Under the pieces are notes generated by a model. The model was not told the origin of the DNA and did not search any database. It saw nothing but the letters and a program-made list of their open reading frames with translations. The translations under genes and the position numbers were made by a program. From Paenibacillus amylolyticus (GTDB lineage: Bacteria; Bacillota; Bacilli; Paenibacillales; Paenibacillaceae): a DNA stretch of 64,000 nt. Shown one piece after another: positions 51,512 through 59,612 of this stretch (position 1 is the first letter of the stretch; each line of letters begins with the position of its first letter). The stretch lies in assembly GCF_029689945.1 (NCBI RefSeq), contig NZ_CP121451.1, forward strand, positions 4,588,001-4,652,000. Direction: 5' to 3'.

Positions 51512-53029
51512 TTACACCTCATTTTTTCTATTAAACTTCCATTCTCTTAAAAAGACGATGGAGCTTTCTGTTGAATTCTTAAGCTTAATATACAAGTCTT
51601 GCACACCTTTTGCACCCGTAACCTTCGTTGTTCGTTCTATCCATTGAAGAGATCCGGTCGCAGGCGGAACAATGATTTCGGCAATTAACGGTCCGTCAGC
51701 ACGATCAAGCCGAAGTTCCAACGTCCCTTCGCTTCCCTGATTGGCGATCGTGGCTGTGAAGGTTGTCGGTCCTTCACTTTCAAAGTCGACCTTGGATATA
51801 GCTATCCAGCTGTCATTTTGCAGCTTGGCGGACATGATATTTGAATCGGACGCAGATACCTCTGCAGAGTCAAGATATTGCTCTGTTGTTACTCTGCTGC
51901 TCCATCCAATCGTCGAACCGCTTACCGGCTCATAGGGATTGAAGCACTTGATTTGATCCACGCCCTGATAATCTGCATGTACCTTCTGGATCTTGCCCGT
52001 GGCCTCATCATGTTCGACTCGATTCAGATGTGTTGAACGGTAACCATCAGGAATATCCATGGCTTGGCTTAATGTTTGAGCATGATAGGCAATATACCAC
52101 TGATCCGCCAGTTGAAATATAGCATGGTGATTATTGCCGCCCACATCAAAAAAATGACCAGGATTCTGGAGCAACGTTCCCTGATATGTCCATGGCCCCA
52201 TCGGCTGAACACTGGTCATATATGCAATTTCACCGGGTGGTGGACTGCCCTCTGGCCGATCACCCTCCACAAAATTCGAACAATACGTAAAGTAGTATTT
52301 GTGATTATATTTATGTATCCCTGCATCTTCAAACATATAAGGTGCCTGGATCACCTTCGCTGTGCCAACAACGCTGGTCATATCGTCTCCCAATCGCATA
52401 ACTCTTGCCGTATCTGGTCTTTCTGCTTTCCCCTGCGGAATACCACCACCGAAGTATATGTAGGCCTGATGATCATCATCTACAATGACAGCCGGATCGA
52501 ATAACCAGGTTACTTCCTCCACTCCCGGAGTTTCTCTTGTAATAAGTGCTTTGCCTATCGGATCGATCCATGGACCAACTGGTGTTGGCGCAGACAATAC
52601 ACCGATTCCACTGGCATTGTTGGCGAAATAAAGAAAGAAACAGTCCTTGCCATCCATGTTTCGATGAGCCGCCGCCGGCGCCCAGGATTGGGAAGCCCAT
52701 GTTGCTGCGCCTTGAGGTCCAGCAACTCTGATCTCCCCATGATCAGTCCAGTTGATTAAGTCATCCGACGAAATGACCGTAATCTTGTTGATTGAACTGT
52801 AACTGTTTTTCTGAGGAAGACCGTCCTTATCATATTCCAGCTTGTCACTAGTCATATATAGGTAAACTCGATTGTTAAATACCAAAGCATAGGGATCGGC
52901 ACCAAACTTGTGGGCCACCAGAGGGTTACCGTTGGGACGAAGCTTTCCAATCTCCCCTGGAATACGCTCCAGATTGGCAGCATGGTCTTGCTTTTGCTCA
53001 CCAGCATGTGGTGTAGAATGATGATTCAT
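51512..53029 (-). CDS. GH43 arabinoxylan-type arabinofuranosidase/xylosidase with C-terminal CBM6-like module
   Basis: GH43 enzyme of 505 residues. The propeller starts at NPLVAHKFGADPYALVFNNR (base Asp in FGADPY), with the tuning Asp in TWLFDPAVIVDDD and the acid Glu in MFEDAGIHKYNHKYY. The C-terminal 130 residues (GPTTFTATIANQGSEGTLEL ... FLREWKF) look like a CBM6 sandwich, the architecture of XynD-like arabinoxylan arabinofuranohydrolases. There is no signal peptide, so it is probably intracellular, unlike secreted XynD. ATG 53029 has GGGGGATT upstream; the raw frame to 53092 crosses the cre-like site. Confidence 0.9.
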   Translation of the reverse strand: MNHHSTPHAGEQKQDHAANLERIPGEIGKLRPNGNPLVAHKFGADPYALVFNNRVYLYMTSDKLEYDKDGLPQKNSYSSINKITVISSDDLINWTDHGEIRVAGPQGAATWASQSWAPAAAHRNMDGKDCFFLYFANNASGIGVLSAPTPVGPWIDPIGKALITRETPGVEEVTWLFDPAVIVDDDHQAYIYFGGGIPQGKAERPDTARVMRLGDDMTSVVGTAKVIQAPYMFEDAGIHKYNHKYYFTYCSNFVEGDRPEGSPPPGEIAYMTSVQPMGPWTYQGTLLQNPGHFFDVGGNNHHAIFQLADQWYIAYHAQTLSQAMDIPDGYRSTHLNRVEHDEATGKIQKVHADYQGVDQIKCFNPYEPVSGSTIGWSSRVTTEQYLDSAEVSASDSNIMSAKLQNDSWIAISKVDFESEGPTTFTATIANQGSEGTLELRLDRADGPLIAEIIVPPATGSLQWIERTTKVTGAKGVQDLYIKLKNSTESSIVFLREWKFNRKNEV

Positions 53030-53072
53030 CGAAAGAATCCCCCTATAATTGTTATTAGTTTTTCCTTTTATG

Positions 53073-53086
53073 AGAAAGCGTTTGCA
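53073..53086. promoter_or_regulatory. cre-like site upstream of the GH43 genes
   Basis: AGAAAGCGTTTGCA differs from the CcpA consensus at two positions. It lies 44 bases upstream of the GH43 start and within the divergent region with the AraC gene. Confidence 0.35.
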
Positions 53087-53191
53087 ATACAAAAGGTATC
53101 ATGATAGGATGATTACATTTTAAGGTAAGCTGAGTACAATTTCATTGCGTTAACCGCTCTATTTATTGCGTGAAATGACGGGAGGTACTTC

Positions 53192-54052
53192 ATGAGTGGA
53201 TCCTCTGAATGTTTTTATGATCCCATCCAGCCTGAGCTCTTATATCTGCACCGCGTAACAACGTATAAGCTGGAAACGAACTATCATCGCCATAATGCAT
53301 ATGAGATCTACCTGTTTCTTCGTGGCAACGTTCACTTTTATGTAGAAAATCGGTGTTATCATGTGCAGCCGGGCGATTTGCTTGTGATGTCACCCGAGGA
53401 GATGCACCGTGCCTTTATTCTGGATGAATCTGAATATGAGCGCATTACCATCAATCTCAAAAAAACCTACCTTTATCAGCTGTCCACACCATCAACTAAT
53501 CTGTTGTCATGTTTTGATCATCGCCCCAAAGGAACAGGCAATATCATACACCTGGACGATCATGGCTTGAACCTGATGTTGCAATGGACAAACGAGCTGG
53601 AAGGATTGCTTGCCTCGGATGCTTATGGTACGGACATCAAAATTAATGCAGCAGTAGCCCAATTGCTCGTCATGATTAACGTCTGGTTTCACAACAATTC
53701 TTTTGTTCCCAATGACATCATGCCTGAGCTGGTTCGTGAAACGATGAATTATATTGAACTACATCTCAATCAAGATATTACGCTTGGCAAACTTGCTGAA
53801 GCTTTTTATATGAACAGCACTTATATCAGCAGACAATTCAAAAAACATACCGGATTGACGATCCGTTCCTATATTTTGGGTCGTCGGATTGAACGAGCCA
53901 AATTCCACCTGTCTGAAGGAATGAGTATTACGGATGCGTGCTTTCAATCGGGCTTTAGCGACTATGCCAACTTCATTCGGAGTTTCACCAAATATGTGGG
54001 CACTTCTCCAGGTAAATATAGTAAACAACGACGCGACACAGTGGAAACATGA
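53192..54052 (+). CDS. AraC-family regulator with N-terminal cupin sensor
   Basis: Cytoplasmic one-component regulator of 286 residues. The N-terminal cupin (YHRHNAYEIYLFLRGNVHFY; VQPGDLLVMSPEEMHR) binds a sugar or metal, and the C-terminal AraC domain (LAEAFYMNSTYISRQFKKHT ... FSDYANFIRSFTKYVGTSPG) binds DNA. It is divergent from the two GH43 genes across about 160 bases that include a cre-like site, so it likely controls them. GGGAGG lies upstream of ATG 53192. Confidence 0.92.
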   Translation: MSGSSECFYDPIQPELLYLHRVTTYKLETNYHRHNAYEIYLFLRGNVHFYVENRCYHVQPGDLLVMSPEEMHRAFILDESEYERITINLKKTYLYQLSTPSTNLLSCFDHRPKGTGNIIHLDDHGLNLMLQWTNELEGLLASDAYGTDIKINAAVAQLLVMINVWFHNNSFVPNDIMPELVRETMNYIELHLNQDITLGKLAEAFYMNSTYISRQFKKHTGLTIRSYILGRRIERAKFHLSEGMSITDACFQSGFSDYANFIRSFTKYVGTSPGKYSKQRRDTVET

Positions 54053-54083
54053 TCATGATAAGGACAAGCTATTCGCCAAAAAA

Positions 54084-54130
54084 ACAAGAAAAACATCAAG
54101 CCATGCAGGTTGGCTCGATGTTTTTCTTGT
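54084..54130. terminator. Bidirectional terminator between AraC and orphan binding-protein genes
   Basis: Long hairpin with arms ACAAGAAAAACATC and GATGTTTTTCTTGT plus inner AGCCA/TGGCT pairs. The U-rich arm serves both converging genes. Confidence 0.85.
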
Positions 54131-54195
54131 TCTTCATTTGCTTGCAAGGCGCATCTAATCTGTATTTAACCTGTTAACGAGATCATGTTCGCCAG

Positions 54196-55890
54196 TTATT
54201 CGATCTCTTTTCCAGACCACAGACTAACTCGTTCCTTAATCCACTCTGTGTACTGCTCTTCCATGGCTACAGCACCCGCAGCATCAAGCTCTGCAATCAT
54301 ATTGTCATATATGCTTTCAAAGGCATCTGGAGAGGACGTGATTGCTTCCGCGATCCGTTTCTGAATAATATCCTGTGTCTTCTGATACACCACATTATAG
54401 TCTCCGCTATCCGTAGGAATCGGCATATTATAAGCTGCACCCCACTCTTTCACCGGGAACTCATCTCCGTTAGGGAATAGCTCCTTCCAGGTTGTAATAC
54501 CGTACCCTTTCAGCGTTTCTTTTTCTATATCAGAATAAGCTTCCTGGATCTGCTCCGGATAGTTGGTTGTATAATAGTTGTCCGTTGAATCTTTGACCCC
54601 ATCTCCATAGTGAGCACCAAAAATAGTGTATAAGTTGATGCCAGTTTCTTTGCTGAATGTGCTATTGTCTTTGTTTTTGCGCTCCTGGATATCTGCCGGT
54701 ATTTTGCGAACGCCGTCTTCCACAACGTAATGTTCTCCTTCGATTCCCCAGTTTCTCAACACTTGACCTTCCTCAGAAGATAGCCAATCGAGGAATTTGA
54801 TGGCCCGGACCGGGTCTTCAGCATCCACGGTTATACCGATACCATATCCATCAAAGCCGATATCCTGAAAATCTTTGCGCTGGAAGCTGTCATTCAGCGT
54901 TACCGGATAGAATCCGTAAGTCATATCGTCCTTGCCTGCACTTTTTAACGCATTTTCCGCATCGCTAAATCCCCACAGCGGATCAAGCACGGATAGAACA
55001 CGTCCACTGGCGATTTTGGACTTATATTGATCATCCTTTTGTACAAAACTGTCTTTATCCACCAGACCTTCATTAAACATTTTGTTCAACCAGCGGAAAT
55101 ATTCCTTTTCCTCAGGCCGTTTATAATGAAGAACAGCTTCATAGGTGTCAGGGTTAATGAAATATTCACCATCCCCAGGTCCCCCAGTAGCCATGACTGC
55201 CGGATCAGTTACGGTAATCATGCGACGCCATCCATCTGCACTGAGTGTTAGCGGGATTGTCGGTTGTCCATCATCCGTCGTTGGGTTATTTTTATAAAAC
55301 TCTCGGAGGATATTTTCATAATCTTCCAAGGTTTTGATCTCTGGGTATCCCAGTTCTTTGACTACACGATGTTGGATAGCAGCACCATTCGTCGCATCAA
55401 AGCTTTCTTGGTCAATCGCACCATTCGTGGGGATCCAATATATGGATGGGTCTTCATTGCTATATTTCAAGCGATTAAAATGCTCACCATAAATTTTTTT
55501 CAAATTGGGTGCGTGTTCTTCGATCAGATCCGTCAGATCAAGCATTGCACCAGCATCAACAAGTCGGCTTAAGTTTCCTTTGGGATAGATCAGATCCGGG
55601 TAATCACCACTGGCGGCCATAAGGGATATACGGTCGTTTCCCCCTCCGCTTGAGATATCGTATTCTGCATTAATGGTTACACCCGTTTCTTCCGTAATTT
55701 TCTTCCCTACAGCATCCTGCATATTGTTCCAGTTGGGACTTGCGTCCGCACCGAAGAAGGTAAACGTAATCGGGCTGTTAGGATCACTGGTATTCGATTC
55801 TGAATTCTCTGTAGTGTTTCCGCAACCGGCGGAAACCAGCACAACACTTGTTACGAGACATGCTCCTAGCAGTTTTGAAACGGCTCTCAT
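54196..55890 (-). CDS. Orphan extracellular solute-binding lipoprotein, LplA type
   Basis: Sugar-binding lipoprotein of 564 residues with lipobox VSAGC and linker NTTENSESNTSDPNS. No permease gene is beside it. Its body resembles the receptor at 8.5-10.2 kb, for example MFNEGLVDKDSFVQKDDQY and IASGRVLSVLDPLW against NLYNEGLLDKEAFVQNYDQY and SSGRVLSMFDQHW, so it may feed the LplB/LplC pair at 6.5-8.4 kb or another importer elsewhere. A cre-like site lies upstream. Confidence 0.92.
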   Translation of the reverse strand: MRAVSKLLGACLVTSVVLVSAGCGNTTENSESNTSDPNSPITFTFFGADASPNWNNMQDAVGKKITEETGVTINAEYDISSGGGNDRISLMAASGDYPDLIYPKGNLSRLVDAGAMLDLTDLIEEHAPNLKKIYGEHFNRLKYSNEDPSIYWIPTNGAIDQESFDATNGAAIQHRVVKELGYPEIKTLEDYENILREFYKNNPTTDDGQPTIPLTLSADGWRRMITVTDPAVMATGGPGDGEYFINPDTYEAVLHYKRPEEKEYFRWLNKMFNEGLVDKDSFVQKDDQYKSKIASGRVLSVLDPLWGFSDAENALKSAGKDDMTYGFYPVTLNDSFQRKDFQDIGFDGYGIGITVDAEDPVRAIKFLDWLSSEEGQVLRNWGIEGEHYVVEDGVRKIPADIQERKNKDNSTFSKETGINLYTIFGAHYGDGVKDSTDNYYTTNYPEQIQEAYSDIEKETLKGYGITTWKELFPNGDEFPVKEWGAAYNMPIPTDSGDYNVVYQKTQDIIQKRIAEAITSSPDAFESIYDNMIAELDAAGAVAMEEQYTEWIKERVSLWSGKEIE

Positions 55891-55962
55891 TATTTTTCTG
55901 CCCCCTAAATGGTGTTAGTCGTAATAACCAATCCAGACATGAAAGATGGTTCGCTTAGAAGT

Positions 55963-55977
55963 GGTATACGCTTACAT
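55963..55977 (-). promoter_or_regulatory. cre-like site upstream of the orphan binding protein
   Basis: ATGTAAGCGTATACC on minus fits WTGNAANCGNWNNCW with one mismatch, 73 bases before the start codon. Confidence 0.5.
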
Positions 55978-56125
55978 ATTTATCCGGTAGTGTACGACGA
56001 CACTCCTGTCTAACCAATTCCATGCTTAAAGTATAAGGAAGTCCAATAACCCCAACCTTGATTATTAAGCCATGACAATAGCATGATCTAGACATCAGTC
56101 CTTGTTAAATTAGAAGAGCAAAAAA

Positions 56126-56143
56126 GCGATGGTTGCCCATCGC
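56126..56143 (-). terminator. Terminator of the barnase/barstar operon
   Basis: Hairpin GCGATGG/CCATCGC with loop TTGC, followed by a T run on minus, 21 bases past the barstar-like stop. Confidence 0.75.
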
Positions 56144-56163
56144 CTCATAACATCAAATATTTT

Positions 56164-56439
56164 TCAGTAATATAATTCCAACGTAAATCCTTGGATCTCC
56201 GCTTCCACATCCCGCAACAATTCGATGACTTTGTCAGCGTAATCACCAAGAATTTCTTTACTTTTCTCGAAACCAAGCCATTGAACGGTAAGCGGCATGC
56301 TGACAGCCCCAGTCAAGACATCCCACAGCGCGTCCAAATTGCCTCCGTAGTTCTCGTCTAACTCAAGCTGGTTCCGAAGCACTTGATGCAATTCTTCCTT
56401 AGTGTGAATGTTATATCCGTCAATCTGAATATTGCTCAT
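56164..56439 (-). CDS. Barstar-family ribonuclease inhibitor
   Basis: Small acidic protein of 91 residues. The barstar core is clear: IDGYNIHTKEELHQVLRNQL, NYGGNLDALWDVLTGAVSMP (the Asp-rich helix that plugs the RNase active site) and IELLRDVEAEIQGFTLELYY. It should bind and block the ribonuclease encoded directly upstream; the genes are 14 bases apart on one strand. Cytoplasmic, protecting the cell before export. Confidence 0.93.
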   Translation of the reverse strand: MSNIQIDGYNIHTKEELHQVLRNQLELDENYGGNLDALWDVLTGAVSMPLTVQWLGFEKSKEILGDYADKVIELLRDVEAEIQGFTLELYY

Positions 56440-56453
56440 ATCATGACCTCCGT

Positions 56454-56888
56454 TTATTTTAACTGTTCAAATGACTTGTAATGATCTGTCGTCTGGTAGA
56501 TTAAACCGTCATTCGAGTATAGAATTCGGTCGCTTCCGCGCCGTCCTCCGGTGTAATTGATATCTGCTTCATACCATATCCGGCCTTTTTTCTTCGGAAG
56601 CAGCCCTTCCCGGTTTCCGAACACGTCGCCGCCAATGCTTTTGCCTGGAGCGACATCGTGTAAATTCCCTTTGCTTGGTTCCCAGCCCAATTCCCTGGCT
56701 TCTTTCTTGGTAATGTAATTCGGTGGGAGTTCATGATGCTCCGAGATATAGTTGGCAACCTCATCAAATCCCATATCCTCCGATACTTGAGATGATCCAA
56801 TATCAAGCAGAGACTCTGATGTACAGCCTGAGAACAATAATGCAGCGAGGATGATCACTAATGTGTAAGCAAATTTTCTGAAAAACAT
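56454..56888 (-). CDS. Barnase-type guanyl-specific ribonuclease with lipoprotein-like signal
   Basis: Extracellular-type ribonuclease cutting RNA after guanosine. The active residues are present: Glu in GRIWYEADIN, Arg pair in GGRRGSDRILYSNDG, His in YQTTDHYKSFEQL. The N-terminal half AELGW-type region reads DEVANYISEHHELPPNYITK, as in barnase. The signal AYTLVIILAALLFSGC ends with a possible lipobox (FSGC), so the enzyme may stay membrane-anchored instead of being freely secreted; Phe at -3 makes this uncertain. ATG 56888 (144 residues) has AAGGAG eight bases upstream; the frame to 56960 is not needed. Confidence 0.92.
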   Translation of the reverse strand: MFFRKFAYTLVIILAALLFSGCTSESLLDIGSSQVSEDMGFDEVANYISEHHELPPNYITKKEARELGWEPSKGNLHDVAPGKSIGGDVFGNREGLLPKKKGRIWYEADINYTGGRRGSDRILYSNDGLIYQTTDHYKSFEQLK

Positions 56889-57017
56889 AATCTTTTCTCC
56901 TTTGAATGTTCTTGCTCTTGCAGTCTTCGTTTTTAAGCCTATCATTGAAATGAAATTCAATCAATATATGTCGTTAACCCACCTCCATTGAGGCACAACT
57001 ATATCCTTTAACTAAAA

Positions 57018-57040
57018 AAAGCCGCTAAAATAGCGACTTT
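57018..57040 (-). terminator. Terminator downstream of the alpha/beta hydrolase
   Basis: On minus, AAAGTCGCTA/TAGCGGCTTT with one G-U pair, followed by a T run. Same sequence family as the hairpins at 4134 and 63606. Confidence 0.75.
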
Positions 57041-57085
57041 AACCGTACCACGGATCATTACCATTCAACACATTCATTTATGATC

Positions 57086-57859
57086 TTATTGGAATCGATC
57101 CATCCAGTTCCCTAATGCTGCGACAACCTCTTCCAACTGCTCTTCTTCTGTAACGGCAGGTTGATTATCTCCTTTTTGCATGCCGTATGAGCCAAATTGG
57201 CCGTGATTTCCACCTTCAATACTTACATAAGTCGTGTTTTCCGGAAGATTTGCTTTGGCACTCTCCCAGGATTCCCAGTTAAGCACCCCATCACTCGAGC
57301 CTGTAATCTGTAAAATAGACAAGTTCGTATTCTTTAAGCTACCTCCTTCATCTGCATAGGAAGCCAAGAAAAAGACGCCTTCCAGCTTTTCCTTGTGCTC
57401 CGCAGCATAGCGTGATGCAAATGACCCTCCCAATGAATGGCCGCCAATAACAAACGTCTCGTTAGGATGTTCCTCGATAAAGGAATCCGCCTTGTTTTGA
57501 CCAAAAATCGCCAAGTTCATTGGCATGTTCGCGATATATACGCGGTGTCCCTGTTCTGCCATTTCTCTGGCAAGTGGAGAATAACTTTCAGGTTCAACCA
57601 GACCGCCTGGATAAAAAATAATATTCGGTTCGGTTACCTTTGTATTCACGGGTTCAAACCGGTAACCGTCCTTCAACTTGGTGACAGTAACCTGAGCGTC
57701 ACTTGTCATCGCGGCTTCAGCCCGCTCAGAGGGACTATACGTAACCGAATTAAGATATACGAGCACTCCGGCTACAATGATCACGATGGACAGGATCGTC
57801 CACATCATTACCTTTTTCCATTTGTTTGTACGTTGTGCTGTTTTCAACCCTAAAACCAC
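57086..57859 (-). CDS. Membrane-anchored alpha/beta hydrolase
   Basis: Hydrolase of about 257 residues. One N-terminal membrane helix (MMWTILSIVIIVAGVLVYLN) is followed by an alpha/beta fold of the carboxymethylenebutenolidase-like type: FYPGGLVEPESYSPLA, nucleophile elbow VIGGHSLGGSFA, acid in TGSSDGVLNWE, and His in EGGNHGQFGSYG. Extracellular orientation is likely. TTG 57847, eight bases after AAGGTGG, may be the true start. Divergent from a TetR gene with a perfect palindrome between them. Substrate unknown. Confidence 0.87.
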   Translation of the reverse strand: MVLGLKTAQRTNKWKKVMMWTILSIVIIVAGVLVYLNSVTYSPSERAEAAMTSDAQVTVTKLKDGYRFEPVNTKVTEPNIIFYPGGLVEPESYSPLAREMAEQGHRVYIANMPMNLAIFGQNKADSFIEEHPNETFVIGGHSLGGSFASRYAAEHKEKLEGVFFLASYADEGGSLKNTNLSILQITGSSDGVLNWESWESAKANLPENTTYVSIEGGNHGQFGSYGMQKGDNQPAVTEEEQLEEVVAALGNWMDRFQ

Positions 57860-57900
57860 CTTATTGTGAGGATAATATGTTGTCTTATGTGACCCTCCAT

Positions 57901-57926
57901 AATTATACTTACCGGTAAGTATAATT
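57901..57926. promoter_or_regulatory. 26-base perfect palindrome, probable TetR operator
   Basis: Two perfect inverted arms AATTATACTTACC and GGTAAGTATAATT meet at 57913/57914. It lies in the short region between the divergent alpha/beta hydrolase and TetR genes, 42 bases from the hydrolase start and 44 bases before the regulator start. Almost certainly the site by which the regulator controls both genes. Confidence 0.85.
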
Positions 57927-57969
57927 ACAAGTCGTTTTGCTTACCCTCTCTATTTGTCATAAAATATCC

Positions 57970-58596
57970 ATGGAGGGACGTCCAATAACCGAAAATTCAC
58001 ACAAGCGTTTGCCTGGAAGACCCAAACAGGGCGACGATGAGATTTCAGTTCAGCAAACGATTATTCACACAGCTTCCAAGCTATTCATGGAGTATGGCTA
58101 CGAAACAGTTTCGCTTCAGCAAATTGGTAAAGCATGTAACGTGTCAAAACCAACCATTTATTATCATTTCAGTAGCAAACCAGAGCTGTTTACAGCTGCA
58201 ATTACAACGATGTTACAGAATGTGAGTCGCTTAACCTCGCATATGCTTGATCAAGCCGAGAATCTCGAGTCAGGGCTGGTGCGTTTGGCAGAGGCCAGAT
58301 TGGCCAATCCACATGCAGAGATTGAAACCATGCTCCGCGAAGCCGAGCCTTTTCTTGACCATGCTCAAATACAGGACATCCGTGAAGCAGAGCATCATAT
58401 ACACGACGTGTTAGCCACTCATTTTCAGCGAGCGATGGATGAAAACAGACTACGGACGGACGATCCGTTTTTCCTCGCAGAGACCTTCTCGATGATGATG
58501 TTAATGGGTAACCGGGAGGATAACCTGCATAAATATGGTTCCCATTTTTCACTAGGCCAAAGATTAGTCGAACTTTTCATGCGCGGAGCGCAATAA
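57970..58596 (+). CDS. TetR-family transcriptional regulator
   Basis: Repressor of about 208 residues. The N-terminal helix-turn-helix region ASKLFMEYGYETVSLQQIGK followed by CNVSKPTIYYHFSSK is typical TetR, and the C-terminal domain is all-helical and ligand-binding. ATG 57970 is the first standard start and lacks a clear ribosome site; the sequence GGAGGG lies just after it, so the true start is uncertain. Divergent from the alpha/beta hydrolase and followed by an AraC gene after 26 bases. Confidence 0.88.
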   Translation: MEGRPITENSHKRLPGRPKQGDDEISVQQTIIHTASKLFMEYGYETVSLQQIGKACNVSKPTIYYHFSSKPELFTAAITTMLQNVSRLTSHMLDQAENLESGLVRLAEARLANPHAEIETMLREAEPFLDHAQIQDIREAEHHIHDVLATHFQRAMDENRLRTDDPFFLAETFSMMMLMGNREDNLHKYGSHFSLGQRLVELFMRGAQ

Positions 58597-58622
58597 AATT
58601 AAGGGCAACAAGGAGTGCTGAC

Positions 58623-59504
58623 ATGAATATCCCCAGAGGAACGTATGGATTCAGATTCGCCGAAGACAAGGAGCTCCAACTGTGCGTACTCTATGCGGCT
58701 GGAAGTGATTCAATAACCGATCCAGCTTATCATTGGGATGGACTCGAACGTTCGGACGGACCTCTCCTGTTATTCCAATATACAGTTTCGGGTGAAGGTG
58801 TCTTTGAGTCGAATAATCGCATTCATCATGTTACCGCAGGACAAGCTTTTTTGGCTGAAATTCCAGGAGCACATCGCTATTATTATCATTCAGCATCCAA
58901 AGAACCTTGGGCGTTTCTATTCCTGCTGTTCCGGCCCAGCCTTATTCTGCCCCATTGGCGGAAATTTCTGCGGGAAGCGGGAGAAGTTCCCTACTTACCC
59001 GCTGATTGTACACCGATTCGACTGTTGCGGATGATCGTGACTGATGCGGCGGCAGGCAGAATTACTGATCCTCTGATCGCATCATCCAGCGTATATCAGT
59101 TCATGACAGAATTGACTCGATTACAGAAAACAACATTGCACAACAGGGAAAACTGGTCTGAGAACATTCAAATAGCTGTTGAATACATAGAAAACAACTA
59201 CGCCAAGATGATCAGTATGGATCACCTTGCCGAGCATGTTTCCCTTTCCAAATATCACTTTATACGTCGTTTTTCATCCTGTACTGGCCTGACTCCAGGT
59301 GTTTATCTGACCCGTGTACGTACGGAGAAAGCCATGGAATTGTTGCGCGGAACTGCTCTTAGTGTTGAAGTCATTGCCGAACACGTTGGCTATTCCAGTG
59401 GAAGTTATTTTATCAAAGCTTTTCGCAGTATAACCGGGGTTACGCCAGGCGAATTTCGTAGTGGCGGTGAGAGCCTTGTATACCGAAAATTGTTCTTCGA
59501 CTAA
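58623..59504 (+). CDS. AraC-family regulator with N-terminal cupin-like sensor
   Basis: One-component regulator of 293 residues. The N-terminal arabinose-binding-like domain (FQYTVSGEGVFESNNRIHHV; GQAFLAEIPGAHRYYYH) is followed by an AraC DNA-binding domain (DHLAEHVSLSKYHFIRRFSS ... SSGSYFIKAFRSITGVTPGE). AAGGAG lies eight bases before ATG 58623. It is followed by the GH27 gene on the same strand after about 108 bases and probably activates it. Confidence 0.92.
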   Translation: MNIPRGTYGFRFAEDKELQLCVLYAAGSDSITDPAYHWDGLERSDGPLLLFQYTVSGEGVFESNNRIHHVTAGQAFLAEIPGAHRYYYHSASKEPWAFLFLLFRPSLILPHWRKFLREAGEVPYLPADCTPIRLLRMIVTDAAAGRITDPLIASSSVYQFMTELTRLQKTTLHNRENWSENIQIAVEYIENNYAKMISMDHLAEHVSLSKYHFIRRFSSCTGLTPGVYLTRVRTEKAMELLRGTALSVEVIAEHVGYSSGSYFIKAFRSITGVTPGEFRSGGESLVYRKLFFD

Positions 59505-59612
59505 CCGCAATATTATGCTATTTCACACTCAACATTACTGTAGATATTCATTAAATCCTTTATTATGATGAATTTAGCGAGAGCAATAATTAATCAGTAG
59601 AGGAGTATTCCC

